Notes: a model not told the origin generated them from the sequence alone. Counted from the stretch's first letter, positions 23,592 to 39,100 are shown. The stretch is DNA of 64,000 nucleotides from Fomitopsis serialis (GCF_022376445.1 NW_025954961.1:248001-312000); one strand, 5' to 3'. Numbers and translations are program-made.

Positions 23592-24956
23592 TCAGACGAC
23601 GCTCCGGCCGCCCCTCCTGTCCACTCGCCTGTTGATTCCTCCGAGCAAGATCTTGATGATGACTTCTGCGCTAAGTTCGCCACCTGTGTAAGGTGTGGTA
23701 TCGACGATGTCTCGGATACCATAATTCTGACCCAGACCATTGTCGAGCTCGTTGAGGAATTCAGTGGCATCACGACTGTTCCCGATCTGTACGAACTGTA
23801 TGCCGACCTGCAATATACCATCGACGTAAGACCGTGGAAACGTAAACCAACAGTAGCACTGACCTGCGTAAGCGGGAAGTTGTGGGCATCCAGTCTCCGG
23901 GCGGCCGCCACAATGACAGCTTCTGGATCGTCAGCTTCCAGTGAGAGATGATGAGCTTTGGTCACGGTCAGTGAGAATTCAAACTTACTTGCAGCACCGT
24001 CTGTGATGATGATGTAGTTGACTGGCTTGATGCCCTTCATCAGGGAGTTGTCCCCCTCGTCGGCTCGCGCCTTGGCCTTATCCAAGCTGTCGAGATAATA
24101 TAGGAGCAGACTCTCGAGCTTCTCGCCGATAGGTGTAATCCCTCCGGGCCGGACTGTATCGAATAGCCGTCGGACGAATGCTGGGTCCTACGAGTGGTCA
24201 AGTTGAGTGGATACAGAGTCACCAAGACCATGGAGATGTGCGTACATTCATGTTGGTCCCAACATGCTTGCTATTCAGGAAGCAAACGTCGATGCCATCG
24301 GTGTCATATTTCGACGCGATTCCCGCTAATGCTGCCAACGCTTCGCGAGCCTGTCTTGCCATAAGCGGGCCGTCCGCCGCAGACTTCGTGACTGAACGCA
24401 CCTCTTTCCACCGGCTACCTGCCATTGACCCAGAGTCATCAACTATGATGACAGTGTTGTACTTGCGCAGAGTCTCCAGCGCATCCTCTACACTGTTCTG
24501 GCGCATGGGCCTGCGCAGAGCTTCCATACGGTCTGCCGCAGACATCGGCGGCACTCCCTCCGGAGCCCGTACATTTGACACGCTCGCGAACGACCTCCGT
24601 CGTCCCTGGACCCCAGATTGTGGTACTGCCAGTGTGTTTGGACTGGGCGCACCGGACGACATCGCCACTTCGTACGGCGGTGGCGCAGACTCGCGGTTCC
24701 GCGTAGACAATGCAGCTACAGCGGACCTGCTCCGTCGATGTGTATTCTGGGAAGGAACGGCGAGATAGCCTGGGGTGTGCGATACCTGCGCGGAAGCATG
24801 TCTGTGCACATGAGATGCGCCACTGGGGGTTCCGTAGTATTGATCCTGCTTAATGCCCGGATCCAGTGCGTTGGAGGCGAGGGCCTTTGGTTTGGATATC
24901 GAGTCCGACCTGTCAAAGGTGCCTTGTTTGGACGATCTTGAATGTTGGTTGCCCAT
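23592..24956 (-). CDS. von Willebrand factor A domain protein
   Basis: The N-terminus is a polar, disordered 140-residue stretch (MGNQHSRSSKQGTFDRSDS, then RESAPPPYEV). Next is a vWA domain: TVIIVDDSGSMAGSRWKEV carries the DxSxS MIDAS metal-ion motif, followed by IDVCFLN, TPIGEKLESLLLYYLDSL, NYIIITDGAA, VGIQFVQIGN and the closing NYGIRDIVDTTPY. Such fungal cytosolic vWA proteins bind ligands through a MIDAS magnesium; the partner here is unknown. The start MGNQ could be a myristoylation site (Gly2), which would tether it to membranes. At least three introns join the parts. Confidence 0.75.
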
Positions 24957-25408
24957 GGTGGTGACGGTGGACTGTTTGTGAGCGCACCCACCGGCATGCT
25001 TATAAGAAATCAGGAGTCAAAGCGGTACAGGATCAAGGCGCCTGTTCGAATTTCTTGACATGCCTTGAACATCAGGTGGGCTTTCAGGTGGACGAAGCCT
25101 ACACCGGAGAATGCACAGCATCTATGACTGGAATGTTCATCCGAGGGAGGTGGAAAGGAGGTGGCTGTGGCTAAGTAGTCTAGATATGAGTTGCGTTTCT
25201 CATTCGAATTTACCAAAGCTGTCCGACCCGAAGCTTGTCAGCTAGATAACATTGATGGCGGTGCTCAGGCTCAGTAAATAGATCCACCCAATCTCTTTCT
25301 TGTCAACAGCAGTCGAGCAGCAGCTGACGCATATGGGTGCTTTAATGTCACTGCCATTATTGACATAGTGACAGGTCCGGACAAGTCCCGTACACAAAGC
25401 GCTCTCTA
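24957..25408. other. Intergenic region, vWA promoter
   Basis: It lies between the vWA start and the stop of the PCI-domain gene, both leftward. No coding or structured feature is seen. Confidence 0.4.
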
Positions 25409-27185
25409 CTAGTACAACAGAGCATAAGGCGATGGCCGTTCCGCCAGACTTGGGAAAGCCTTCACAGCAGACAAGACAACCATCTGCTTTTCGTGAGAGA
25501 GGTATCCCTTCATGAAGCCCTTGTATATCTGGTTCGCAACAAAGCACTCCGCCTCCTCAAGTGAGACGTCCATGCCTGCTATCTGTAGCGATGAATGAAA
25601 CATCGCCACAGGTATTCTCGTGCCTTTCGAGGACGCGATCCACCTGGATACATCCCAGGCCCACCACGACAAGACACCGGTCCGGATCAGCGGTCGTCAG
25701 TACAGTGCATATATGCAAGAGAAGTCGAAGAGCACGCACACTTTGCGGAACAGCCCTCGAATGCAGAGCTCTCGGGCCTTTTCGAGCGTCAGGTACAAGT
25801 TTAGGTCCACTAGCCGTCGTTCGCACTGGTCCAAGGCTGAATCATATGCACGAATGTCACCGGTTCGGACCGCTCTGATGAAGGGTGTGAACAGGTCGTC
25901 GAGCACCGGAAACCGGTCAAGTAGCTCGCGGGATGGTAAGTGGCCCCGTAGGATGCGCAGTGGAATCAGGTATGTCAGTACCCTCCTGGAAGCAAAGTCA
26001 GCAAGTGGACGACGTCAAGCACCGGTGCCGCTTACTCCTGATTTGCACGCGCTTTTGTGTAGCAGTTATAGAAAGCCAGTGTCAGTTCCTGTTCGGCCTG
26101 CCAAGGACGGGATGTCAATCAGTGGAATAATGTGGTTTCCTACCGCCCAGGACTGACTTTGGCGAAGTCTTCATTCAGGAAACTAAGCATGCCAATATAA
26201 TATCGATATGTTACCTGCAAATTGTGAGTCCGTGGTCAGTTGTACAAGAACGCCGTACGCACTTGATGTGATCGTGGATATGCGGACAAAGATGGGATGT
26301 CGGGGTTTGCATTGATTGCTCGAAGAATGTTCTTCGCGAGCGATATGCGTTTCACCTGAGCGCATCGCAGACCACAGTTTCAGGTAAGGGGGTCCTAGAC
26401 ATTGAGAACCGCACTGTGTTGCGTACCCGGAAGTAGCATTTCAGGATCAGTCCAACAACATAGTACACGCCCCATTTGCGCGACTCGGCATATGGCGACA
26501 TCCTGCGGTAGACTGGATGAACGATTATGCAAAATGGGGTCTGGAGTATGAAGCTTGCCTGTCTGTTACGCAGCTCGAGAATGCCTTGCTAATTATACGC
26601 GCAGCTTCTTCCATGTTAGCGGTGCCCTCCTGCCCTCTTGAACTTGCATCCAGGTCTGCCTACATACAATTGCTTAGATATGCCAGCAGCAGCAAAACGA
26701 ACACTCACATCGAAAGCCAAGTCTCGCAAGTCCCGTAGGATCGAAAACAACGCAGGCAATGTCCATCCACTATTTGTTGCAAAGTACCGAAGGAAGGAGC
26801 TACGCGCCACAACGCATTAGCGAGCGCCACGACTGCTTGGGCCACAACACTCACTTGACGAGCGTACATTCCTCCTTGAACGCTTCTGCAGCACGTCGCT
26901 TCGCGCAGTGATTTACGACTAGCACGTACTGTATCGCAATCTCGTCCCACGGGCCCTCCATACTTCCTTCATAGTACGATAGGGATTGCCTCTGAGCTTC
27001 TACAAGTGAGTAATGCACCACATGCACCGGCGTTGGGTGCGTACCGTTGGGTTCTTGAATTCCTTCACCAGCTGCTTGCCATGGTCACTTGTGGGCTTCA
27101 ATAGATACGCGAGTTCAGGCCCTTTTTCTTCGCGCAATGCCTGCGCTATTTGCGTCAGGAACACTGCGAATCTAGCGGAAGTCAT
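25409..27185 (-). CDS. PCI-domain protein, Csn12/PCID2-like
   Basis: Csn12/PCID2/Thp1 proteins sit in TREX-2-like mRNA export complexes or at the edge of the COP9 signalosome. The start at 27185 gives MTSARFAVFLTQIAQALREEKG. Later blocks are WDEIAIQYVLVVNHCAK, FLRYFATNSGWTLPALFSILRDLRDLAFD, RKWGVYYVVGLILKCYFRV, LAKNILRAI, VTYRYYIGMLSFLNEDFAKAEQEL, VLTYLIPLRILRGHLPSRELL and the winged-helix end LEEAECFVANQIYKGFMKGYLSHEKQMVVLS. This order matches human PCID2 and yeast Csn12 throughout. About nine short introns are needed. It is divergent from the DsbA-like gene. Confidence 0.88.
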
Positions 27186-27651
27186 GTTGAAGGTTGTGCA
27201 GCGGACTGGAACGAAGGGCCAAATCTGTAACTGACCGGTCACGTGGGACGCGTCAGGCGCATCATTGCGCGTCGGCGCCTGTCACGGTGCCACTTACGCG
27301 TCTCCGGATGCCCTGGACAAGCCTAAGAACACTGCGAATGAGTATCGTACGGCAAGCTATATAACCTGGATCATATTCTGGTCGCAATTGAACTGAACAG
27401 GCATATGTGAATGAAGGGTCACATACTTTGTGGCGTAGTACGCCGTATTACTCACCGCGGAGGTCCAAGAGCGCGCGCGGCGCGGGGCCGGTCACCTCCG
27501 TATCGATTCGAACTCAAGGACACGATAGATTTCATCATACACCACGCCAAAATGACGATATGTCACTGCATGGGCTTTGGCTTTGCAGCTTATATAGCAT
27601 CCCTTCGGCCATGGTTCCTCTGTACCCGTCTCAGCCCGTCATCTCCTCACC
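27186..27651. promoter_or_regulatory. Divergent promoter, PCI gene / DsbA-like gene, with TATA box
   Basis: TATATA at 27591-27596 is 56 bp before the DsbA-like start codon, followed by a pyrimidine-rich leader. No protein-like text was found in the region. Confidence 0.45.
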
Positions 27652-28492
27652 ATGGCCCTGCAACCGTCTCTTCGCCCCCTCATCATCGCAGGCAGTCCCA
27701 ATGCTCCTCATACCCTGGACATCTTCTGTAAGCACAGCAGAACACTTCCGGAAGTGCGCGAACTCATGCTGGGTGGCCAGTGGACTACGTGTGCCCCTTT
27801 TCGGCCAAGCTATCTCTCGCCATTGACAGCGTCCTGAAACCCCTCTTGGACTCTGGAGGCAAGTACGACGGCAAGGTCAAGGTCATCTTCAGGCCGCAGG
27901 TGCAGCCGTGGCATTCCAGTTCTACCTTCGTGCACGAGGCCGGTCTCGCGGTCAGTACACTCACGAAACACTCTAGAAGTCATACTGAGACGATGCCCCA
28001 GGTCGCTCGTGTAGCTCCACAGAGTTTCTGGACGTTCTCTCTGGCTGTGAGACACAGAGCCTTGGTTCTGAACACGCTCAACCGAGACTAACCAATTCGC
28101 GAGACAGCTATTCAAGCAGCAGGGAGAATACTTCGACATCCCCACCTCCAACTTGACCCCCGTACAAATCCGAGCGAAGCTCGCTGAGCTTGTCAGCCAG
28201 ACCGTTGGTGCAGACAAGACATCCCATTCAAGGATCTCTTGGCGTTGAAGTCGACGCCGAACGGTGGTGTAGACGTGACCGACGACTTGAAGTACACGAG
28301 TGAGTCGCACCACAGAAGTCCGAGCGCTGTCGGTGAGATTCATGCCTGCCATCCACAGTCAAGTTCTCCAGACAGAACGGAATCCACGTCTCGCCGACGG
28401 TACTCTGGGACGGTATCGTCGCGAACGAGGTCTCGAGCTCTTGGGGCGAGAAAGAGTGGACCGAGTTCCTGGAGAAGAAAGTCCTTGTCTAG
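27652..28492 (+). CDS. DsbA-like thioredoxin-fold protein
   Basis: Five exons joined by GT-AG introns (first 27728-27780). The text reads LRPLIIAGSPNAPHTLDIF, LDYVCPFSAKLSLAIDSVL, VKVIFRPQVQPWHSSSTFVHEAGLA, SFWTFSLA, LFKQQGEYFDIPTSNLTPVQIRAKLAEL, then HVSPTVLWDGIV and WTEFLEKKVLV. The CPFS segment stands where DsbA has CPHC, so the second redox cysteine is missing. The cis-Pro segment is VSPTVLWDG. Such DsbA-fold proteins are often glutathione- or thiol-linked enzymes of the cytosol. In exon 4 the frame jumps by one base at a CCC run (28223-28225): as read a TGA follows, with one more C it continues PFKDLLALKST. It is probably intact in the organism. Confidence 0.7.
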
Positions 28493-28560
28493 ACCGAGGT
28501 GATTACCCTGTTAGATTAGCGAGCGAAGTGTACCAATACAACTGTACGTGTAACGGATCA

Positions 28561-30772
28561 TCAGGCTACTCCCCTTGAGTAACTGAGAAGCATCGCTCTC
28601 GTGGCTTTTGCATCTGCCCTTCCTTTACTCGACTTCATGACACGGCCGAGAATCTTGTTGAGCACGTTGACGTTCCCGCCACGCACGACATCCGCCTCTT
28701 GGGGCAGAGCAGCAATCGCCTCGGCGCACCACTGCTGTAGGGCCGCACTATCGTCGCCGGCGGCCAGGAGGGACAGCCGCTCGCTAGTTCCGATGGTGTC
28801 TGACTGGAAGGTTTGTCCAGCATGTATCGAAGGAGCGTCTTTCCTGCCGTCCCTGAGAAGATGAATCAGTAAGACTTCGCTGCAAGTCTCTTCGGCGAAG
28901 TAGCACCAACCAGTGAGCTTCCCGCTCTGCACCAAGTCGACCAGTCCGCCCATTTGTTCGGCACTAATGGGATTTTTGAAGAAGGGTTCGTTGCGGAAGG
29001 CCAATTGTCCCAGCAGCTCATGCGTTATCCTGGCACGAAGATCATCTAGACACCGTGTGCCCAATGCAACTGCATGACTCACCATTGACGACGACCTTGG
29101 AATCACGACCGCGCGAGACCTGGTCGAAATATGCGATGGGACCCGGGCCAGTTCTCCGTCAAACCGACCTCCCTGCCGGAGTGACGTCCATGAGGACATC
29201 AGCGTCCCTCCTCAATAACCCCATTTCCACTAGACGAGCTATTGTTGCGTCAGGAAGCTCTGGCATATCTGTCCGGATGCGCGAGATGTATGCCTATTAC
29301 TCATTTCGATCAGTAGCCGGGAAGTTCTGCATGGGAAAGGGTAATCGTACCTCGTCGAGGAGCAAAGGCGGCAGATTCGGGTCTGGCATATACCTGTAGT
29401 CAGGAGCATCTTCCTTGCTTCGTAATGAATACGTTTCGGCCGCGTCTTCGTTGAATCCACGCGTCTCCTGTGAGACAGAGCCCCCGCTCTCCAATAGGTC
29501 GATCTGGCGACGGACTTCCGAAGCTATTCATCCATGAATGAGCAGACTGTTGTCATATGAGGATTTTGTGAGAAGCATACTGATGGCGACCATAATGAAC
29601 TTCACACTGTTGAGGTTCTTGACCTCGCAACGCGTGCCGGCAGGCTCGCCTCGCTTGTTGACAGAGACGTTGACGTCGCAACGTAAGGACCCCTGGGACG
29701 CGTCATGAAGTGAACATTCTAGATGCTAATAAGAACGCACCTGCTCCATATTCCCGTCGCTAGAACCGACGGCGCGCAGCAATGCCTGGAGGGCACGTAC
29801 GTACCGTCCAGCTTCCTCCGGTGACCTGCAGAGGTTGAGCGTTACGAAGATTCAGACACGACGGACTGACCGTATGTCGGGTTCAGACACTATCTCCATA
29901 AGACCAGCTCCGGCACGGCTCAGATCAATAGCAGATTCTTTCCGTCTTGGGTCATACGTAGATTTCCCGGTGTCCTGGGCTGCTAGTTTATGCTTGTTCA
30001 TGCGGTGGACACAACATATAGCATACCTGCTCGAGCTGAATCTGCTTGATACGGACATACGTCTGGTCTCTCTCGAGCTCAAGGCGGCCATCCGTAGCAA
30101 ATGGTGCTTCCACAAAGCGAAACCTCAGATTCAGATCAATGAAGGACGTGAGGCTGCTCACCGTAGTGCTGGGTGATTTGGTACCCCGACGGTAGGTCAG
30201 CATAGAAGTAGTGTTTGCGGTCGAACGCAGAACGACGCTGCACATCGGCATTCAGTGCGAGCGCGGTCCTCACACCGAGCTCAACGCATTTCGGGTTCAA
30301 ACGCTACGGCAAAATAGTCAACGAATGCATTCCATTACACCGGGAGACGCGTGGATACAGGTAATGTTCCCGGAAACGCGGCATCAAAGGGAGACACGGA
30401 TGTGTTGGCCGGTAAGTTATAGTCTGGTGTCCACGCATCTTCAACACCGTTGGAGTCAGTCCTGAGGGTTCCGAGGACAATGCTGGCTATGCTGACCAGA
30501 GAACAGCTTCACTCTCGACTTGATCTGCGCGTGGACCTCGATGCCCACTACGACGTCCCAGCCTGGCCATCTAGAATCGTCCCTCACACGCGCAGTGGAA
30601 AAGCGAGCACGTCTGCTGCAAGGCGGGAGAGTCGCGAGCTTCCTGGCATGATCGCCAGCATGAGAAGGCAGGATAGCTTAGGCGCCCATGGATGGTACAA
30701 GCTCCTTCGGGAGTTGCCGTCGACGCCGTTCCTTTCCCAGTTTGTCAGACAAGACCGGCGAGAGGCCAGCAT
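28561..30772 (-). CDS. Mitochondrial aspartyl/glutamyl-tRNA amidotransferase subunit B
   Basis: GatB transfers ammonia to Glu-tRNA(Gln) as part of the GatCAB/GatFAB enzyme. The first exon (from 30772) encodes a basic leader ([16 protein letters not shown]). A 57 nt intron with donor GTACCA joins it to the body: [166 protein letters not shown]. The GatB/YqeY C-terminal helical domain ([28 protein letters not shown]) ends at 28561. Near 29155-29190 the frame breaks around the expected VGFDGELGPGP segment, with at least one base lost from an A run (29161-29163). The pet112/gatB family call is firm. The start is 59 bp from that of the poly(A) polymerase. Confidence 0.9.
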
Positions 30773-30831
30773 ACTCCTGCCTTCTACCACCACTTGCTTT
30801 CATTCGACACACGCCTCCTGGGAGCTGCGCA
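30773..30831. promoter_or_regulatory. Compact bidirectional promoter, GatB / poly(A) polymerase
   Basis: Only 59 bp separate the two start codons, so the genes share one short promoter and transcription probably begins inside or beyond each 5' end. No TATA box is seen. The call depends on both starts, which rest on splice-frame reasoning. Confidence 0.4.
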
Positions 30832-33601
<2,770 letters not shown>

Positions 33602-34287
33602 TAGCCAGTGCGACCCGGACTTACTTTCCTTCCTTTCTGGCGTGTATTACCAAGTACATCGAAGACCACCGTCGACGGTCTCAGGAGCCAGGTTTACGTC
33701 TTATTTCGCGTACAGTACCCTTCGCTTTTCCTTGGTTTATTCATCTTCGGTTTCGACTTTTGACAGGTTACCGCGCTGGCCTTGTGCGGTCGACTGCTCC
33801 GGAAGCTACCCTTCAGGCGTGGTTGGTTCTTCGGGCGCATTCTGGTCTCTTTCTTGTTGCTGGCGTAGCTTCGCTTGATGACATACCTCCTGTATCCTTC
33901 GCAACAAACCAATAGCTGCTATGTATTGTACAACACAAATCTATGAGTAGGCGTATGTCGAGACTTTACCTGCGTGGGTGTGACGAGCATTGACACAATG
34001 CGGCACTGAGGCGGGCGACGCAGACGGCCCAGCATGAAGCGAGATTGGCATTGTCGTACTATTCTATCGATGCAGCTACGCATACACTCTAGAGTCTAAT
34101 AGCACAGTCCGAGCACAACCAAGGAAAGTGAGGTAAAGGGATAGTGGTATATCGCGCGGAGGTAGATAAGGCGTCGACGGTGAACATGGGCGGTACGATG
34201 GGGGAAGTAGATGTGGTGGGTTATGTTGCGCTCGTCAGTTGAAATAGATCTAAGAAGACGACTACATGACAGAAAAAAAAGTGCTGT
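33602..34287. other. Convergent intergenic region
   Basis: This lies between the poly(A) polymerase stop (+) and the beta-helix gene stop (-). It holds long poly(A)/(T)-type tracts (34271-34280) and no coding text I can support. Confidence 0.4.
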
Positions 34288-36133
34288 TCAAAATAGTGTC
34301 AGATGCGGGACGCGGACAGGACGTTCATAAGCCTCCTTCCCCTTCCCGAGGTAGCCTGACCTGCGCCAGGGATCGGCGCCGCCAGCTCTCGCACGCGCAA
34401 GAGCCCAACGACGGATGACGTACGTCGCCACGGCGATGGCAGCAACAGCAAGGATGACGCCAATAGCAATACCCGCCTTCCCGCCTCCAGACAGGCCGCC
34501 CGACGAGGACGAAGTTGAAGAGGTCGGCGACGAAGACGAATTGGATGACGCCGCGCCCGGGTTCGACGGGTTGCCACCAAATGGCCAATAGTCTCCTTCC
34601 GCTGGGGCTGGATACACGTGAGGCCGTCGCCGTCGCTCACTGTACGAAGCCGGACTGCTCGTTCGAGAGCGTGACGAGGCTCGGGTCGATGACGAACGCC
34701 GTGGGGTTCGGGACAGTGTCGCCCTCGGTACAGTTGGGCCCGCGCCCGCCGATGAATGAAGTGTTGCCGGTGAGCAAGTTGCCTTGGACAGTGAAATTAC
34801 GGGCGGAGGATATGGCCATTGCGTAGCCGAAGGCTCCGGTAAGCTGGTTGTTCAGAACGGTGCCGGAGAAGCTGACGTTCTGGTATACTGGTTGCCGAAC
34901 CATGTACGCGGGCCGATCGCGATACCAATCCTATAAATCGAACAGTCGGCAACATGTAAATCATCTGTGAGGTATGAGGACTGACTTTATGATGACGTCT
35001 TCTGAGTTCACACCATGTGTCTCCCCAGGCTCCTCTTCGCTAGTGGCGAAGCCACCCATAATGAGGTTGTTCCGCACAACTGTTCCTGTGTAGTTTCCAG
35101 CCCAAGGGTCATAGTCCACCATGTTGATGCCACCAGGAGCGTGTTCTGGTGAAGACTGAGCGCAAGCTCCAGAGAGAGAAACGTACGACTTACATTGACG
35201 ACCCAATAGTATTGTTCTCGACCAGTGTGCCAGGTGCTCCGAATATCACGATGCCACCGTCCTACACTAATTAGAGACACTGCGACTTCCCAAATGCAGG
35301 CTACTCACAGTCGGATTCTTGACCATGTTGTTGCGTACAACAGTATTCATACAGCTGATACTGATACCATCTGCCCATTGCTGAAATGCGTCAGTCCGCA
35401 AGGCCCATGTCGTTGTTCTGTATAGTCTGATTGTTGCATTTGAAGGTCCCCTCAGCAATGTGCAGGCACGACCAGCCCCGAGGGTCGAAGAATGTACAAA
35501 TTCAATGAGCTGCCCGGAGTTGTCGCCGCCCATCTCAATGTTAGCGCCGCCATTGGTGGGCCCGTTAGTCCCGCGAGTGCCGTTGATCTGCCGCGGAACG
35601 TCGGTCACTGCGGAGGAGCGACGTGAGCACAGCGACCCGCACCTGTATATGACGTAGTTTATGTTATCACAGTCTGCACACTGCCCATGACAGCCGTCGT
35701 CTGCCCCGTTCCATTGGTGATCGCCCCGGAGACGACGAGGTCGCTCGGTCGTCGCCCTCCGGATAGCCCACTGTACTGATCTCCTGGTCGTGGGCAGCGA
35801 ACTGCAGAGGCGCTGTAATATAATACGACTCGCCAGCACACAATGGAAGCGTGTATCCTGGCCCGGAAGAGTTGAGAAGAGTGTTTAGTCTGTCGGTGAC
35901 GGTATTCTGTGGATCGGCAGGTTCGCAGTCATCGCGAGGGAGCACATCTGCGAATAATCTGCGCCAACATGTTCTCCAATGTCCTAGCAGAGACTCGAAG
36001 AAATTACATACCTAGCAAAGGGGCTGCTTTCGTGGGAGACGTGTCGTCTGTGATGTAGCCCGCTTGCAAGCCTGGCAGGCGTAGCTAGTACAGTTGTGGC
36101 GAGGCAGAGTAGACTGATATGTCCGGAGAACAT
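34288..36133 (-). CDS. Secretory right-handed beta-helix protein with C-terminal membrane anchor
   Basis: A signal peptide (MFSGHISLLCLATTVLATPARLA) is followed by about 450 residues of repeating Val/Asn strand units typical of pectin-lyase-like beta helices: SCMNTVVRNNMVKNPT, DGGIVIFGAPGTLVENNTI, GGINMVDYDPWAGNYTGTVVRNNLI, NVSFSGTVLNNQLTGAFGYAMAIS, NFTVQGNLLTGNTSFIG. Many N-glycosylation sequons occur. A Ser-rich stem, one membrane segment (AGIAIGVILAVAAIAVATYVI) and a short basic tail end the protein. Intron 1 uses GTATGT and the acceptor GGCGCAG. The stem joins to the helix domain through a 33 nt GTGAGC..CCAG gap (34640-34608) or a frame error. It resembles cell-surface carbohydrate-active or wall proteins, but no catalytic triad is assigned. 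Confidence 0.72.
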
Positions 36134-39100
36134 AGTGGTGTGTTGCCAACCAGGACGAGATGCACCAGACCGAATAACAACCGGAGGAGAAGGCAAAAGA
36201 GAGGAGGGAGGCGACAGAGCGCCGCAGAGGGGTCGACGACAGCAACGAGTAGGTTGAGGCGTACAACCTCCGCTCTCTGTCGCCCTCGCCCGCCACATTC
36301 CCGGCCCGGCTGCAGTTTAGCACCTTACGTCAGCGCCGCCCATCAGGCTTCGTATACTGAACGCCCGCCTCCTTTGCCCGGTCTGGCCATCCCCGCTGCA
36401 TTCTCATCCTCGTCGTTGGCCCATACCAATGCCTCTCTTTCCGAGGATTTATTTTGCATCTGACTACTGATCCGCGTGAGCACTCGCCCGTACCCCTGGG
36501 CCGCGGGCATAGAACGCCCTGCACTTGGCGCGCTGTATAGGGGAGCCGAATAGGACACGAGGCGGCATGCTCGCAAGACGCTTGCCTTCACGCCTTAGCG
36601 TCTTGGTTTTGGTCTTCTCGGAGAGGGAACTGGCCTAGCTCTTATGCGGTAAGCAGCGTTCTTCCAGTACTTTATGCTCAGCTGGTCGAGGTCAAGGTCT
36701 ATACGACCAATGGCCAGCGGCGTTCCATATTACTGTTTACCGGTGCACCCTGAGTCCTATCGCATGAGCAATGCGTTGCGCGGCTCGGACGACATGAGGC
36801 CGGTCTCCTATCACCCTTGACGAGTCGGAGCGGCTCTCAGTGGTTCGTCTATGTAATGCACATCACTGGCAGTTCTACTCATGAGGTGTTATCATCCGGT
36901 CTGTGTAGTTCTAGTTCGTGTGGCCTCAGTGTCTTTGTCACCCTGCCAAGTCCATCTTCACAGGTATAGCGAGGCCTGAGTCCGAGACAGGAACGCCCGG
37001 TCTGGTCCCCGAGCTCATATTTTGCCGTACCCAATCTTTCTATCACAACGCCCGTGGCTCTCACATTCGATTGAAGGCAGTTGCGGCCAATGCATGTGTC
37101 GTGGAGAACGTACGCGTCCACCATGACTTACGCCGCGAGAGGAGTGATCTCTAACGAGCTTATCTGTCGATGCTATGCTCGAGACGGTGCGCTGTCCAAG
37201 TCTGGACGCTTCAGCGATTCGAATTTACCTGTTGTGAGTCGAGGTGAGACTGGGCGATACTTGGGTCCCCAGCTGCCTCCAATGGTCATCTTTCTCTGCG
37301 CGAAGCCGGGAAACATTGTGAATGTAGGGACGCTATCTGATTGGCTGGCCTTGAAATGAGTGTCGCTCACTGGCACCCAGGTGTTCATAGTCAGAGCCAT
37401 ACTCATTCGTGTTTACCAGGCACGTCCAGCTGTGTCTAGAGGCACACACTCTGTCCACTGCAGCCTGTGATGACGTCGCGACGCAAGTTTCTCAGCGACG
37501 AGACAGGTTCAGGGTCTCAGGTACGAAAGTCTCCCACCGAGACGGGTTTACGGCATCCCTATTCTTAGCTTCCCAACATTGACTTTAGCCCAGGTCTCCG
37601 CCTGCAATACATTCAAGTTCTGGGTGACGATGCAGTATGGACATACCCCGGTCAGCGAACCACTGTATCTGACAGATGCTGCTGTGCACAGGTATGCACT
37701 ACACGAAGCTGATCGTGGATGTAGATACGACCATCGCGGATGGCGCCGCAATTCTGAACGCTGTCAGGTTGACATCCCTTCTCCGCCAGGCGCACTTGCC
37801 CAGTAATGGCAGAGTACTCCGGATGTATGGTACAGGCTCCTTGCCCACTACGTTCCACGTATAGCGATTCGGTCTTACGGATTCCCGTTGTCGACGTGAG
37901 TGTCACTGTGGTGAAGTGGGGCCGGGCACTAACGCCGATGCTGTATGGGAAGCGAACTTCAGGCCACACAGGCAAGTCAGCAGGAGCCCGGTACTGTGTC
38001 TATCTTGGTTGGTACTGAGACCACCAACCATGTCGAACGCGGAGTGATTGGCAGGCATCCATCTCACTCGAAGCTCGTGCGCTCCCGGCGGCGTTTCGCC
38101 ACATGCTCCGTGGGCCGTGTAATGAAGAGGCGATGCACTGACATGGTGGGTACTGCGCTGTTTGCTAGTATGGCTTTAGATTCGCCATTCACGCGATCTG
38201 GAGCGCGAACTACATCTTGACAGATGGACTGTATCCGATACACGCACAGCTTACGAGGCGAGTGTATGTGCAGCTAAGGGCAGTCCCCGGACTTCCGTCG
38301 GCGTTCATGTGTGGTCTCACCGGTCGGCGGCCATGTCTTAAGGCTGTGTCGTAATGATGTTTGCGAGCCTCGAGGCAGACTGTGGTGGCACAAGATCCTG
38401 CAATGGGTGATGTCCCAACTCCCGTGATGGTTCACCATGGCGCCAAGAGTTTTCCGACCCGCTTCACTGCCATTAAATTCACTTGCAGGAGCAGGGCCTT
38501 CCTGGTCGGAGGATTGTGGTCGGCCTGCAGGCGAATTACATTTCGTTGACGGCTTCGCCAATATGATACAGTCCGTAGCGGCGAGACGAACCGAACAGTG
38601 AGACGAGCGCAGTGATAGCCATTGAGCCATTATCCCATCAGCGCACGGCGAATCAGCGCGAAGGCGTCCATTTTGGTCCTCGTGAGTTCCGAAGTGTGAA
38701 CCTAGTAATATAGCCCCCGTAATATAGACTTCGAGTTTTGTCAGAAAAGAAGCTTGAAAGAAGCGTATACGATTCGAATAATATCTCACCCTTCGTCAGC
38801 GGACGAATGAATAACCCCCATGCAGAACCAGAGACCAATTGTTTCCCTCGAGCCTTACCTAGCCTTGCGCATTCGAATATTGTTCTGCAGCGATGCAGAC
38901 TTGTTCGACACCTCGCCGGCCTAGACGTGTGTCGAAGCCAGTGTGCCTGATGGACTGTACTGAACTTTCTACTACGACAGTTGCCCCACAGGACGGACCA
39001 TGTGCGTCTCTCACCCCTTGCATTTCGCCTGGTCGATGAAGCTGAAGCTTGAAGCTTAAAGGGCTACAATTAGCAATTGAGATTTGGCAAATCAAGCATT

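Noticed and set aside
27500..27530. tRNA B-box-like GTTCGAATC (minus strand)
   Set aside because: No matching A box or cloverleaf could be drawn.
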